A DNA stretch of 64,000 nucleotides, from positions 868,001-932,000 of the forward strand of contig NZ_GL538352.1 in NCBI RefSeq assembly GCF_000148995.1, given 5' to 3'. Source of the DNA: Listeria grayi DSM 20601. GTDB taxonomy: Bacteria; Bacillota; Bacilli; Lactobacillales; Listeriaceae. The notes under the pieces were generated by a model that worked only from the letters and a program-made list of their open reading frames with translations, searched no databases and had not been told where the DNA came from. The position numbers and the translations under genes were made by a program. How positions within the stretch are numbered: the first letter of the stretch is position 1; each line of letters starts with the position of its first letter. Of the stretch, positions 55,809 to 64,000 are shown piece after piece.

Positions 55809-57239
55809 TTATCCGTGAACCGCATTTCCGTCTACTGCCAGAGCAGCTTCATTCAACGCCTCTGAAAGCGTAGGGTGCGGGTGGATCGTATTGCCGATCT
55901 CCCATGGAGTAGCGTCCAATACTTGTGCTAGCGCAGCTTCACTGATCAGATCCGTCACATGTGGACCGATCATCGCAACGCCGAGGATATCCTCTGTTTC
56001 TTTATCAGCAATGATTTTTACAAAGCCGTCTGAATCACCGAATACAAGCGCTTTGCCAATACCTCGGAAAAAGAATTTACCTTTTTTCACTTGATGACCA
56101 CGTTTTTTAGCTTCTTCTTCGGAAATGCCGACGCTTGCGATTTCTGGCGCAGTATAGACACATCTTGGTACCAAGTCATAATCCAAAGCTTCCGGTGACT
56201 GGCCTGCGATATGTTCTGCGGCGATCGTTCCCTCGTGCATAGCTACATGAGCAAGCTGGAGTGTCGGGATACAATCACCAATCGCATAAATATGGCTTTC
56301 TTTAGTTTGGTAGTTGCTATTTACTTTGATAAAACCCTTTTCAACAACGATATCTGTATTTTGCAGGCCGATCGATTCGATATTCGCTGCCCTTCCTACA
56401 GAAACTAACATTTTTTCAGCGGTAAAGCTTTGCTCTTCGCCACCAACGATCGCTTTGATCGTCACGTGTTCAGCCGTTTTTTCTAGGCTGTCCGCTTGCA
56501 CTTCTGCGCTGGTCACGATCGTCATTTTTTTCTTTTTATAAAGGCGTGTCAACTCTTTGGAAATTTCTTTGTCTTCTAAAGGAAGCAAGCGATCTGCATA
56601 TTCCAAAACAGTAACCTCAACACCGAAATCGTGCAACATGGATGCCCATTCCATTCCAATCACACCGCCACCAACGATCACGATCGACTTAGGAAGTTCT
56701 TCAAGGCGAAGTGCACCATCCGAAGAGAGCACTTGCGATTCGTCGATTGTCAGACCAGGTAAGGAGCGTGGTCTTGAACCAGTTGCGATGATCAGATTTT
56801 TGGGGATCAGCATTTGATTTTCGGAACCGTCAGCTGGCTCTACAGAAATCGTTCCCGCAGTTGGCGAGAAGATCGAAGGGCCTAAGATCGTCCCTGTTCC
56901 TTCATATAGATCGATCTTTCCTTGTTTGAATAGTTGATGGATCCCTTTTTCAAGTTGATCGACCACCTTTTGTTTACGCAGTTGTGCTTGGATAAAGTTG
57001 ACACCGACAGCCTGTGTGCCTAGTTCGATTCCAAAGTCTCCCGCATTTTTGACAGTCTGCAAAACTTCTGCAGATCGTAGCAGTGCTTTCGTGGGGATAC
57101 AGCCGCGGTGCAAGCATGTTCCGCCTAATTTGTCTTTTTCTACAACAGCCACTTTTTTACCAAGTTTTGCTGCGCGGATCGCCGCGACATAACCTCCTGT
57201 GCCGCCCCCTAGAATGACAACATCATATTCCGTAGCCAT
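55809..57239 (-). CDS. lpd: Dihydrolipoyl dehydrogenase (E3), first gene of the bkd operon
   Basis: 476-residue FAD disulfide oxidoreductase. GGGTGGYVAAIRAAKLG (FAD), redox-active GGTCLHRGCIPTKALL, NAD-binding GGGVIGMEWASMLHDFG and C-terminal HPHPTLSEA (catalytic His) are all present. ATG at 57239 follows GGAGG by 8 bases. The only genes recalled before it in EGD-e (ptb, buk) are absent here: recN follows directly. Confidence 0.96.
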   Translation of the reverse strand: MATEYDVVILGGGTGGYVAAIRAAKLGKKVAVVEKDKLGGTCLHRGCIPTKALLRSAEVLQTVKNAGDFGIELGTQAVGVNFIQAQLRKQKVVDQLEKGIHQLFKQGKIDLYEGTGTILGPSIFSPTAGTISVEPADGSENQMLIPKNLIIATGSRPRSLPGLTIDESQVLSSDGALRLEELPKSIVIVGGGVIGMEWASMLHDFGVEVTVLEYADRLLPLEDKEISKELTRLYKKKKMTIVTSAEVQADSLEKTAEHVTIKAIVGGEEQSFTAEKMLVSVGRAANIESIGLQNTDIVVEKGFIKVNSNYQTKESHIYAIGDCIPTLQLAHVAMHEGTIAAEHIAGQSPEALDYDLVPRCVYTAPEIASVGISEEEAKKRGHQVKKGKFFFRGIGKALVFGDSDGFVKIIADKETEDILGVAMIGPHVTDLISEAALAQVLDATPWEIGNTIHPHPTLSEALNEAALAVDGNAVHG

Positions 57240-57290
57240 TAAATAGCCTCCTTCAAATCTTTCAGTTTCAAATAAACCGCTTTCTGTATT

Positions 57291-57320
57291 ATTGTAACAT
57301 GTCTTTTTTTGATAATAGAG
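57291..57320 (-). promoter_or_regulatory. Candidate promoter of the bkd operon
   Basis: Minus strand has the extended -10 TGTTACAAT (ATTGTA at 57291-57296) with a poor -35 (TCTATT) 17 bp upstream. The leader is about 45 bases. No sigma-54 promoter (TGGCAC-N5-TTGCA) was seen. Confidence 0.4.
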
Positions 57321-57391
57321 CGGTTTGGGCCAGTCGATAAAAAGTCTTTTAATTCAAATTTTTGTGTAAATTTCGTTTTGCAGACAAAAAA

Positions 57392-57482
57392 GCTTGCAAA
57401 TTTATTAGTAGTTGTTTTTATGACCTGGTAATAATTTTTGATTACCAATTCATTTTAAGCAAAAACAAATAAATTTGCAAGC
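57392..57482 (-). terminator. recN terminator / nested inverted repeat
   Basis: Perfect 15-bp outer arms GCTTGCAAATTTATT (57392-57406) and AATAAATTTGCAAGC (57468-57482) around a 61-base region that contains a second stem, TGGTAAT / ATTACCA (57426-57432, 57441-57447). On the minus strand the outer arm is followed by TTTTTTG, so it can terminate recN. The size is unusual for a terminator. Confidence 0.7.
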
Positions 57483-57491
57483 GAAATCTTT

Positions 57492-59192
57492 TTATTTAAC
57501 AGCGGTTTTGACTTTTCCCGCTTGGCTGATCATTTCTCTGGCGTGATTACGCGTCAATTCGGTTACTTCGATACCAGCGATCATTCTGCTGATCTCATCG
57601 ATTTTTTCATTTTCTTCTAATATCTCTACTTTGGTAGATGTCCGATCGTTTTCCGTATGTTTTGTGATGTAATAATGATGGTCTGCCATTGCTGCTACTT
57701 GCGGCAAATGGGAGATACAAAGCACTTGCGACCCAATCGATACGCCGTAGATCTTTTCTGCGATTGCTTGTGCCACGCGGCCGCTCACACCTGTATCTAC
57801 TTCATCGAATATGATCGAGGTGACACTTTGATGTTTGGAAAAAATCGTTTTCAGTGCCAACATCATGCGAGAAAGTTCTCCGCCTGAAGCAACTTTGGCA
57901 AGCGATTTGAGTGGTTCCCCCGGATTCGTAGTGATATAGAAAGCAATATGATCCTGACCAAGTGGTCCAAGTGTCTTCCCTTCCAAAAATTGAACTTGGA
58001 AAACTGCTTTTTCCATGTAAAGCTCTTTTAATTCGGCTTGAATCTGCTGTTCTAATTCCAGCGCAGCTTTTTTGCGGAGCACTGTCATTTCTTCTGCTTG
58101 CTGTTCCAAAGCCACTTTTTGTTTCGCAAGTTTTTCTTCCAATTGATCGATATGCGTTTCACTATTGGTGAGTTTTTCTAACTCGGTGCTGATCGTTTCT
58201 TCATATTGAATGATTGCTTCGATCGTTTTACCGTATTTTCGTTTCAACTGATTTAGTTCATTCAGCCGTACCTCGATCTGTTCCAATGTTCCCGGTTGAT
58301 ACTCGAGTTGATCTAGCGATTGACGGATCTGACTGGCTGCGTCTTCTAAAATATAGAAACTGGAAGAGACAGATTCCGTAAGTGCCTGATAATCGGTATT
58401 CAGATCGGCGACACTTTGCATTTGTTGCATCGCTTCGCCGATATATTCGATCCCGCCCGGTTCACCTAGTAAGGCATTATAAGCCCCTTGTAGGCTGTCA
58501 TTGATTTTTTCAAAATTCATTAAGAGTGTCTTTTGTTCCAAAAGCTGATCTTCCTCTTCTAGAGTGAGTTCTGCATTTTGGATCTCTTCTTGCTGAAAAT
58601 GGAGCATGTCGATGCGTCGCGCGATTTCCTGCTCATTTTTTGTCCAGTTTTGCCATTCTTTTTGTAAAGCTTGATAGTTTTCATAGGCTGTTTGGTAATT
58701 CTCCAGCCGCTTTGCTATTTTATTACCGATAAAACGGTCTAATAGTGGCAAATGATAATTTTCATCCATTAATTCTTGGTGTTCATGTTGGCTGTGGATG
58801 TCGAGCAGCCGTGATCCCAATTGACGTAAGAAAGTGGTAGTTACTAATTTACCATTGATTCGGCAAGTGTTTTTGCCACTTTTATGCAAACTTCTTTCTA
58901 AAATCACTTCATTGTCATTGAATTCAATACCATTTTCGTCCAATAGTTCTTTGCATGCTGTATTCGTTTCATGAAACGAGAACAATCCTTGCAGCTCCAA
59001 ACGCTGCTCACCATGACGAATAAAATCGGCAGACCCACGCCCGCCGATCAAAAGTCCCAGTGCATCAAAAATAATCGATTTCCCTGCTCCTGTCTCCCCG
59101 GTTAGAACTGTCATGCCTTCTTCAAACGACAATGCAAGCGAGTCAATGATCGCAAAGTTTTTAATAGTTAATTCTTGAAGCACTTCTTTCAC
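57492..59192 (-). CDS. recN: DNA repair protein RecN
   Basis: 566-residue SMC-like ATPase in double-strand break repair. P-loop GETGAGKSIIFDAL, two long coiled coils (about 155-380), signature region LSRMMLALKTIFSK, Walker B IIFDEVDTGVSG and SHLPQVAAMADHHY. It begins 9 bases after argR and is transcribed with it, with the spoIVB-less organisation of non-sporulating relatives. Confidence 0.96.
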   Translation of the reverse strand: MKEVLQELTIKNFAIIDSLALSFEEGMTVLTGETGAGKSIIFDALGLLIGGRGSADFIRHGEQRLELQGLFSFHETNTACKELLDENGIEFNDNEVILERSLHKSGKNTCRINGKLVTTTFLRQLGSRLLDIHSQHEHQELMDENYHLPLLDRFIGNKIAKRLENYQTAYENYQALQKEWQNWTKNEQEIARRIDMLHFQQEEIQNAELTLEEEDQLLEQKTLLMNFEKINDSLQGAYNALLGEPGGIEYIGEAMQQMQSVADLNTDYQALTESVSSSFYILEDAASQIRQSLDQLEYQPGTLEQIEVRLNELNQLKRKYGKTIEAIIQYEETISTELEKLTNSETHIDQLEEKLAKQKVALEQQAEEMTVLRKKAALELEQQIQAELKELYMEKAVFQVQFLEGKTLGPLGQDHIAFYITTNPGEPLKSLAKVASGGELSRMMLALKTIFSKHQSVTSIIFDEVDTGVSGRVAQAIAEKIYGVSIGSQVLCISHLPQVAAMADHHYYITKHTENDRTSTKVEILEENEKIDEISRMIAGIEVTELTRNHAREMISQAGKVKTAVK

Positions 59193-59201
59193 CTCCGCTT
59201 A

Positions 59202-59651
59202 TTAAAGCATTTCAATAAAACGTTGTGCTACAATTTCCGCATCTTTTTCCGAACGGCAGATAATCAAACAAGTATCATCGCCGCATAGTGTGCCGACTTT
59301 TTCTTCCCATGCCAAGTTATCCATAAGTGCCCCAACGGAGTTGCCGTTGCCCGGCATTACTTTCATGATGATCATGAATTGGACGCGATCTACACTGATA
59401 AAGCAATCGATCAGTGCTCGTTTTAGTTTTTGCAACGGGTTGAAACGATTGTCAGCCGGCAAGCTGTATTTATAAACGCCATTCTGTGTAGGGACCTTTA
59501 CTAAATGCAATTCTTTGATATCACGAGAAACCGTGGCTTGTGTCACTTGGATATCTCTGTCAAGCAACAACTGGACTAATTCTTCTTGTGTTTCGATCTC
59601 ATTGGATGTAACTAATTCTCGAATAATGATATGACGATGACCTTTGTTCAT
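59202..59651 (-). CDS. argR: Arginine repressor
   Basis: 149-residue ArgR/AhrC. N-terminal winged helix ([37 protein letters not shown]); C-terminal hexamer/arginine-binding domain with [13 protein letters not shown] and [16 protein letters not shown] at 59651 follows GAGGTG by 6 bases; the GTG nine bases before is less likely. Two near-identical CGAAATAAT(T)GCAT direct repeats upstream may be its own operators. Confidence 0.95.
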   Translation of the reverse strand: MNKGHRHIIIRELVTSNEIETQEELVQLLLDRDIQVTQATVSRDIKELHLVKVPTQNGVYKYSLPADNRFNPLQKLKRALIDCFISVDRVQFMIIMKVMPGNGNSVGALMDNLAWEEKVGTLCGDDTCLIICRSEKDAEIVAQRFIEML

Positions 59652-59690
59652 TTTTCTCACCTCACGTGTATTTACTACCTATAGTTTATA

Positions 59691-59724
59691 CGAAATAATG
59701 CATAAAGTCACGAAATAATTGCAT
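59691..59724. promoter_or_regulatory. Possible ARG boxes upstream of argR
   Basis: Direct repeats CGAAATAATGCAT (59691-59703) and CGAAATAATTGCAT (59711-59724) spaced by seven bases. Half of the second is a palindrome around TGCA. They suit ArgR half-sites but match the consensus only loosely. Confidence 0.4.
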
Positions 59725-59751
59725 TATTCCATTTTCAGCGCGAAATGAAAA

Positions 59752-59780
59752 ACTTGATAGGTTATTTTTCCCTATCAAGT
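59752..59780 (-). terminator. Terminator of the tlyA transcript
   Basis: Stem ACTTGATAGG / CCTATCAAGT with a 9-base loop. It follows the methyltransferase stop and is in the space before argR. Confidence 0.85.
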
Positions 59781-59786
59781 CTTTTT

Positions 59787-60617
59787 TTATTTATCCAACT
59801 GCTGATGCGCATTATCGATCAATGCTTTCAATTTTTCATCTGGAAATAGATTTTCTTCAACAGCTTCTTTTTCCCCTGTCCAGACTAAATGAGCAATAAA
59901 TTCGATATTTCCTTCGCCTCCTGTGATTGGCGAGTAGTCAAGGCCTTTAAGTAGATATCCTTGTTCCCGCATGAAGCTGGTCATCTGTTTCAACACATCA
60001 AAGTGGACTTTGGGATCACGAATAATGCCTTTTTTACCGACTTGTTCTTTACCGGCTTCAAACTGAGGCTTGATAAGCGCCATCACATCTCCTCCGGGTA
60101 CTAAACAGTCCCGTAATACAGGTAGGATCAGCCGCAAGGAAATAAAGGATACATCGATCGTTGCGAATTCTGCTAATCCTTCTGTAAAATCAGCAGGCTG
60201 TGTATGCCGAAAATTCGTTCTCTCCATAACGGTTACGCGCTCATCATTTCGCAATTTCCATGCTAGCTGATTGTAGCCGACGTCCAGTGCATAGGAATGA
60301 ATCGCGCCGTTTTGCAGCGCACAATCCGTAAACCCTCCAGTCGAGGCACCGATATCAAGCATTTTTTTACCTTTTACATCAAAATCAAATACTTGCAGTG
60401 CTTTTTCAAGCTTCAAGCCACCGCGACTCACATATGGCAGCTGCTTGCCTTTTATTTGCAAGTTACTATCGACGGGGATTTTTTCACCTGGTTTGTCGAC
60501 ACGTTCTTCGCCATTATAAACGATTCCTGCCATAATTGCCCGTTTTGCTTTTTCTCTTGTTTCTGCGAGTCCTTGTTCTACCAACAGGATATCTACGCGT
60601 TCTTTTTTTATTGTCAT
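59787..60617 (-). CDS. TlyA family RNA methyltransferase
   Basis: 276 residues. An S4 RNA-binding domain (1-65: VDILLVEQGLAETREKAKRAIMAG) precedes a SAM-dependent FtsJ-like Rossmann domain (LDIGASTGGFTDCALQNGA, VSFISLRLILPVL). The TlyA family methylates 2'-O of 16S and 23S rRNA; several members also act as haemolysins. The start ATG overlaps the dxs TAA by one base (TAATG), coupling their translation. Confidence 0.93.
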   Translation of the reverse strand: MTIKKERVDILLVEQGLAETREKAKRAIMAGIVYNGEERVDKPGEKIPVDSNLQIKGKQLPYVSRGGLKLEKALQVFDFDVKGKKMLDIGASTGGFTDCALQNGAIHSYALDVGYNQLAWKLRNDERVTVMERTNFRHTQPADFTEGLAEFATIDVSFISLRLILPVLRDCLVPGGDVMALIKPQFEAGKEQVGKKGIIRDPKVHFDVLKQMTSFMREQGYLLKGLDYSPITGGEGNIEFIAHLVWTGEKEAVEENLFPDEKLKALIDNAHQQLDK

Positions 60618-62524
60618 TATAACTTCGCCCTTTTATGTTCGCTTTGCGCGAGTATTTCTTTTATTTTTGCTTGGATCGATGGAGCTGAGATCCCATAGTT
60701 TGTTAATACTTGTTCCACTGAACCTTGCTCAATGAATTTGTCCGGCAGACCGATCCGATTGATCTGCGAACGCGTATAGCCTGTTTGTTCTGCAAACTCC
60801 AATATAGCAGATCCGAAACCGCCTTGCAATAACGCCTCTTCGACAGTTAGGATCGGGATCTCTCGACTTAATAGGTCTGTCAGCATCTCCTCATCCACTG
60901 GTTTGATGAAGCGAGCATTGACCACTGCTACAGTAATACCTTCTACCTGTAATGCCATTGCCGCTTGAACGGCCATGGGAATCGTGGTACCGAATGTCAA
61001 GATCGCGAGCTGGATTTTTTCCGGCTGATGAATATATTCCCAACTGCCGATCAAAACACTTTCGCGCGGTTCTACCGGCACACCTTTCCCATTCCCACGC
61101 GGATAACGCAGGGCAAATGGTCCTTCTTCGTATTCATACGCCGTTTGGATCAATTTACCCGCTTCATTCTCATCTTTCGGCATTGCGATCACTAAATGAG
61201 GAATGCTCCTTAAAAAACTGATATCAAAAATACCTTGATGTGTTTCCCCATCTGCACCAACTAAACCAGCACGATCAATTCCGATCAATACATTTAGTTT
61301 TTGTCTGGCAATATCGTGGACGACTTGATCATAGGCACGCTGCAGAAAAGTAGAATAGATTGCCAAAAATGGTTTCATCCCTTGCGCAGCTAAACCGCCC
61401 GCCAGCGTTACCGCGTGTTGTTCTGCGATTCCAACATCAAAAAAACGGTCTGGAAATTCGGCTGCAAATTTTTCTAGTTTGGAGCCGACTGGCATTGCTG
61501 GCGTGATCGCAACGATCCGTTTGTCCGTTCGAGCGAGCTCAAGGACGTTCTCACTGACGATTTCGCTCCATGTCGGCGTATTTATCTCTTCGGAAATGAA
61601 ATCTCCTGTATCGATCTTATATGGCCCCGTGCCATGCCAAGTTCCGCGTGTATCAGTTTCAGCTGGATGATAACCTTTTCCTTTTGTCGTGATAACATGC
61701 ATCAGCACAGGTCCTTTCGTTTTTTTCGCGATTTCGAAGTTGGTGATCAGGTCATTCAAGTCATGACCATCGATTGGACCTAAATACGTAAAGCCCATTT
61801 CTTCAAAGAAAGTGCCCTGCACTAATAAATACTTCACGCTGTCTTTGATTCGCTCGGCAGTCGTTGCCAATCGATATTCCGCTGGCATTCGCTTCATAGC
61901 GGCTTCGATATCTTTTTTTGCATGTTTATATTTACCGGAAGTGCGTAATTTTCCAAGCACATTGTGAATGGCGCCTACATTTGGTGCGATCGACATATTG
62001 TTATCATTTAGAACGACGATCATGTTCGTGTTTAAATCACCGATATGATTCAGTGCTTCTAAAGCCATCCCACCAGTAAGCGCTCCGTCACCGATCACAG
62101 GCAGCACATAAAATGTTTCTCCCTTGATATCACGTGCGATCGCCATACCAGCTGCAGCAGAAAGCGACGTCGAACTATGACCGGTTTCCCAAATATCATG
62201 GTCTGATTCTTTCCGCTTGGGAAATCCATCCAATCCGTTATATTGACGAAGTTGGGTAAATTCCGGTGCCCGCCCCGTTAAAATCTTATGCACATACGAT
62301 TGATGGCCGACATCCCAAATGAACGTATCTTTAGGGCTCTCAAACACATGGTGCATCGCGATCGTAAGTTCCACAACACCTAGATTTGGTCCGATATGTC
62401 CTCCCGTTTTGGAAGTAGTCTCAATCAAGAATCTCCTGATTTCTGCTGCTAATTCCTTCATTTCCGACTGATTCATCTTTTTTATAAAGGAAGGATCCTT
62501 GATTTGTAAAAGATCCACATTCAT
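60617..62524 (-). CDS. dxs: 1-deoxy-D-xylulose-5-phosphate synthase
   Basis: 635-residue thiamine-dependent enzyme that starts the MEP isoprenoid pathway from pyruvate and glyceraldehyde-3-phosphate. TPP motif [21 protein letters not shown], catalytic [14 protein letters not shown], and a C-terminal transketolase part with [21 protein letters not shown] at 62524 follows GAGGAAAG by 8 bases. It overlaps tlyA and is 147 bases downstream of cspL. Confidence 0.97.
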   Translation of the reverse strand: MNVDLLQIKDPSFIKKMNQSEMKELAAEIRRFLIETTSKTGGHIGPNLGVVELTIAMHHVFESPKDTFIWDVGHQSYVHKILTGRAPEFTQLRQYNGLDGFPKRKESDHDIWETGHSSTSLSAAAGMAIARDIKGETFYVLPVIGDGALTGGMALEALNHIGDLNTNMIVVLNDNNMSIAPNVGAIHNVLGKLRTSGKYKHAKKDIEAAMKRMPAEYRLATTAERIKDSVKYLLVQGTFFEEMGFTYLGPIDGHDLNDLITNFEIAKKTKGPVLMHVITTKGKGYHPAETDTRGTWHGTGPYKIDTGDFISEEINTPTWSEIVSENVLELARTDKRIVAITPAMPVGSKLEKFAAEFPDRFFDVGIAEQHAVTLAGGLAAQGMKPFLAIYSTFLQRAYDQVVHDIARQKLNVLIGIDRAGLVGADGETHQGIFDISFLRSIPHLVIAMPKDENEAGKLIQTAYEYEEGPFALRYPRGNGKGVPVEPRESVLIGSWEYIHQPEKIQLAILTFGTTIPMAVQAAMALQVEGITVAVVNARFIKPVDEEMLTDLLSREIPILTVEEALLQGGFGSAILEFAEQTGYTRSQINRIGLPDKFIEQGSVEQVLTNYGISAPSIQAKIKEILAQSEHKRAKL

Positions 62525-62622
62525 CACTCGCTTTCCTCTTATCCCAAGCAAAAATCAATGTAGTCATTATATCATCTAGTTGGGAAATAAACCAATCCTG
62601 TCTGGAAATGAAGACAATAAAA

Positions 62623-62649
62623 AAGCTGTAAACAAATTGTTTACAGCTT
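62623..62649 (-). terminator. Terminator of cspL
   Basis: Stem AAGCTGTAAACAA / TTGTTTACAGCTT, followed on the minus strand by TTTTATTG. Confidence 0.9.
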
Positions 62650-62670
62650 AATCTATATGGTTAAATCAAA

Positions 62671-62871
<201 letters not shown>

Positions 62872-62887
62872 TTAAAAATTCCTCCTC

Positions 62888-62902
62888 GTGTGTTTTGCAC
62901 AC
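62888..62902 (-). other. Hairpin next to the cspL ribosome site
   Basis: GTGTG / CACAC with a 5-base loop, just upstream of GAGGAGG. It could form a temperature-sensitive element, but its short stem is only suggestive. Confidence 0.35.
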
Positions 62903-62988
62903 AAAATATTAACTATTCTTGCTTAACGGCACGAGATGGAATGTATATAACAATCATATCTTTCACCTACAAAAATAATGTTAATGTA

Positions 62989-63017
62989 AATATACCACTA
63001 ATCTTTCTACTTTGCAA
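62989..63017 (-). promoter_or_regulatory. Promoter of cspL
   Basis: Minus strand: TTGCAA, 17 bp, TATATT. The transcript would begin near 62982, giving a leader of about 110 bases. Confidence 0.65.
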
Positions 63018-63050
63018 CCGCTTTTTAATTTTAAATGATAAAAAGGGAAA

Positions 63051-63932
63051 TTAATGATCCCTTCCAGCAATCAAATCTGCCAGTTCAACCAAGTAATTAC
63101 TTGTCAAAGAGAGTCCGCTAACTGCTTCTTTTGCACGAGAAACATGGTCGTTTAGAGCTTCCTGTGCGCCTACCAGCGTCAATAAGCCTGGATAAGTGCT
63201 TTTATGCATAATGGCGTCCATCCCAATCTTTTTACCGAGTTTCTGTTCGTCACCCACAACATCTAAGATATCATCGGCGATTTGGAAAGCAACTCCGATG
63301 TTGTCTGCATAAATATTCAATTTTTCGTATGTTTCTGCGTCGGCATTAGCAATGATCGCGCCTGCCAAAACTGCGCTTTTCAGCAAAGCTCCTGTTTTCT
63401 TACGGTGGATAGCAGCTAATTCTTCTAAGGTTACGGACCGATCTTCTGCTTCGATATCCGCTTGTTGACCCGCGACCATGCCTTCTGGACCGGCATGTTC
63501 CGCAAACAATTGGATCAGCTTCACACGACTTTCCGCAGGGAGCGCTTCTTCTTCTGATAAAAGTGAAAATGCAAGAGTCAACAGTCCATCTCCTGCGAGG
63601 ATCGCCGTAGCGTCGCCAAACACTTTATGATTAGTTAATTTTCCTCTACGGTAGTCATCGTTATCCATAGCTGGAAGATCATCGTGGATCAGACTGTAGG
63701 TATGGATCATTTCTAAAGCCGCCGCTGTCTTTTTACCTTTTTCTAGCTCTGTTCTCAAGGAAATCAGTGTAGCGAACAGTAAAATCGGACGAATTCGTTT
63801 TCCGCCCGCTTCCAAAGAATACCGCATTGCTTTTTTCAATGTCGGCGTGATCACACGTGCATCAACTTCCGCGAGCAGCTGTTCATCAACGAGTTGTTTG
63901 CTTGTTTTTAAAAATTGCTCCAGTGGCTGCAA
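63051..63932 (-). CDS. ispA: Polyprenyl synthetase (geranyl/farnesyl diphosphate synthase)
   Basis: 293-residue trans-prenyltransferase condensing IPP with DMAPP/GPP. The aspartate-rich motifs are DDLPAMDNDDYRRG (first) and DDILDVVGD (second). TTG at 63932 is used because AAGGAG lies 7 bases upstream inside xseB. It completes the isoprenoid set with dxs and idi in the window. Confidence 0.95.
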   Translation of the reverse strand: MQPLEQFLKTSKQLVDEQLLAEVDARVITPTLKKAMRYSLEAGGKRIRPILLFATLISLRTELEKGKKTAAALEMIHTYSLIHDDLPAMDNDDYRRGKLTNHKVFGDATAILAGDGLLTLAFSLLSEEEALPAESRVKLIQLFAEHAGPEGMVAGQQADIEAEDRSVTLEELAAIHRKKTGALLKSAVLAGAIIANADAETYEKLNIYADNIGVAFQIADDILDVVGDEQKLGKKIGMDAIMHKSTYPGLLTLVGAQEALNDHVSRAKEAVSGLSLTSNYLVELADLIAGRDH

Positions 63933-63934
63933 AA

Positions 63935-64000
63935 CTATTCTCCTTCCACTTCAAAAGGTTTTTCTACGTCGTCATCGCCAACTACTTTTGCCATTTTTTC
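63935..64000 (-). CDS. xseB: Exonuclease VII small subunit, C-terminal end (partial)
   Basis: Only the last 21 residues are inside the window: ...MAKVVGDDDVEKPFEVEGE, ending TAG at 63935-63937, two bases before ispA. Sequence and position match XseB, which together with XseA degrades single-stranded DNA. Confidence 0.85.
   Translation of the reverse strand, partial: EKMAKVVGDDDVEKPFEVEGE

Noticed and set aside
57239-57448. 69-codon minus-strand frame between lpd and recN
   Set aside because: It runs through the terminator structure and the bkd promoter and ends against the lpd start; no ribosome site.
57240-57491. Sigma-54 promoter for the bkd operon, as in Bacillus
   Set aside because: No TGGCAC-N5-TTGCA pattern and no BkdR-like activator gene nearby.

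Overview
The window is a chromosomal segment of a low-GC, Gram-positive, non-spore-forming Firmicute, almost certainly a Listeria or close relative. The run from about 10 kb to the right end reproduces, in reverse, the L. monocytogenes EGD-e block around lmo1363-lmo1409: ispA, cspL, dxs, tlyA, argR, recN, bkd genes, M20 peptidase, gnd, lisRK, yidC, idi, ftsK, tcsA plus a nucleoside-type ABC transporter, the ymfFH pair, rodZ, pgsA, cinA, recA, rny, ymdB, ymcA, mutSL, glpP, pflBA and PadR/MFS. That synteny is recalled, not computed. The species is not fixed by the sequence; L. monocytogenes itself is unlikely because of the differences listed below.

Left accessory part (1-10 kb): a frameshifted beta-helix protein with a C-terminal AAA-like domain that has lost its nucleotide-binding motifs; an SDR enzyme with a MerR-type promoter and a MerR gene; a short orphan ORF beside a long inverted repeat; a GT4 glycosyltransferase; a cardiolipin synthase; an SDR/TetR pair sharing one operator; and a decayed PRD regulator joined to the tail of an HdeD membrane protein.

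Middle (10-42 kb): an MFS/PadR efflux pair, the anaerobic pyruvate formate-lyase pair, the mismatch-repair genes, two of the three partners recalled for RNA processing in Bacillus (RNase Y and YmcA) with YmdB, recA with a possible LexA box, competence/NAD repair gene cinA, phospholipid synthesis, cell-shape gene rodZ, M16 proteases, a Na+/H+ antiporter, the BMP-family lipoprotein with its ABC transporter, and the FtsK DNA translocase.

Right part (42-64 kb): tRNA-modifying rhodanese, isoprenoid genes (idi, dxs, ispA), acylphosphatase, YidC, the LisRK two-component system, gnd, an M20 peptidase, the 31-residue membrane miniprotein Prli42, the branched-chain 2-oxoacid dehydrogenase operon, recN, argR, a TlyA-type methyltransferase, a cold-shock gene and the end of xseB. 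The bkd operon here starts directly at lpd: ptb and buk, which precede it in L. monocytogenes, are not between recN and lpd.

Most genes lie on the minus strand in short operons ending in clear intrinsic terminators. I saw no rRNA, tRNA, CRISPR array, insertion sequence or complete prophage. The most unusual items are the pseudo-ATPase beta-helix protein, the PRD-HdeD chimera, the shared TetR operator with an apparently leaderless tetR, the three tandem stem-loops in front of rny, and the missing ptb-buk.
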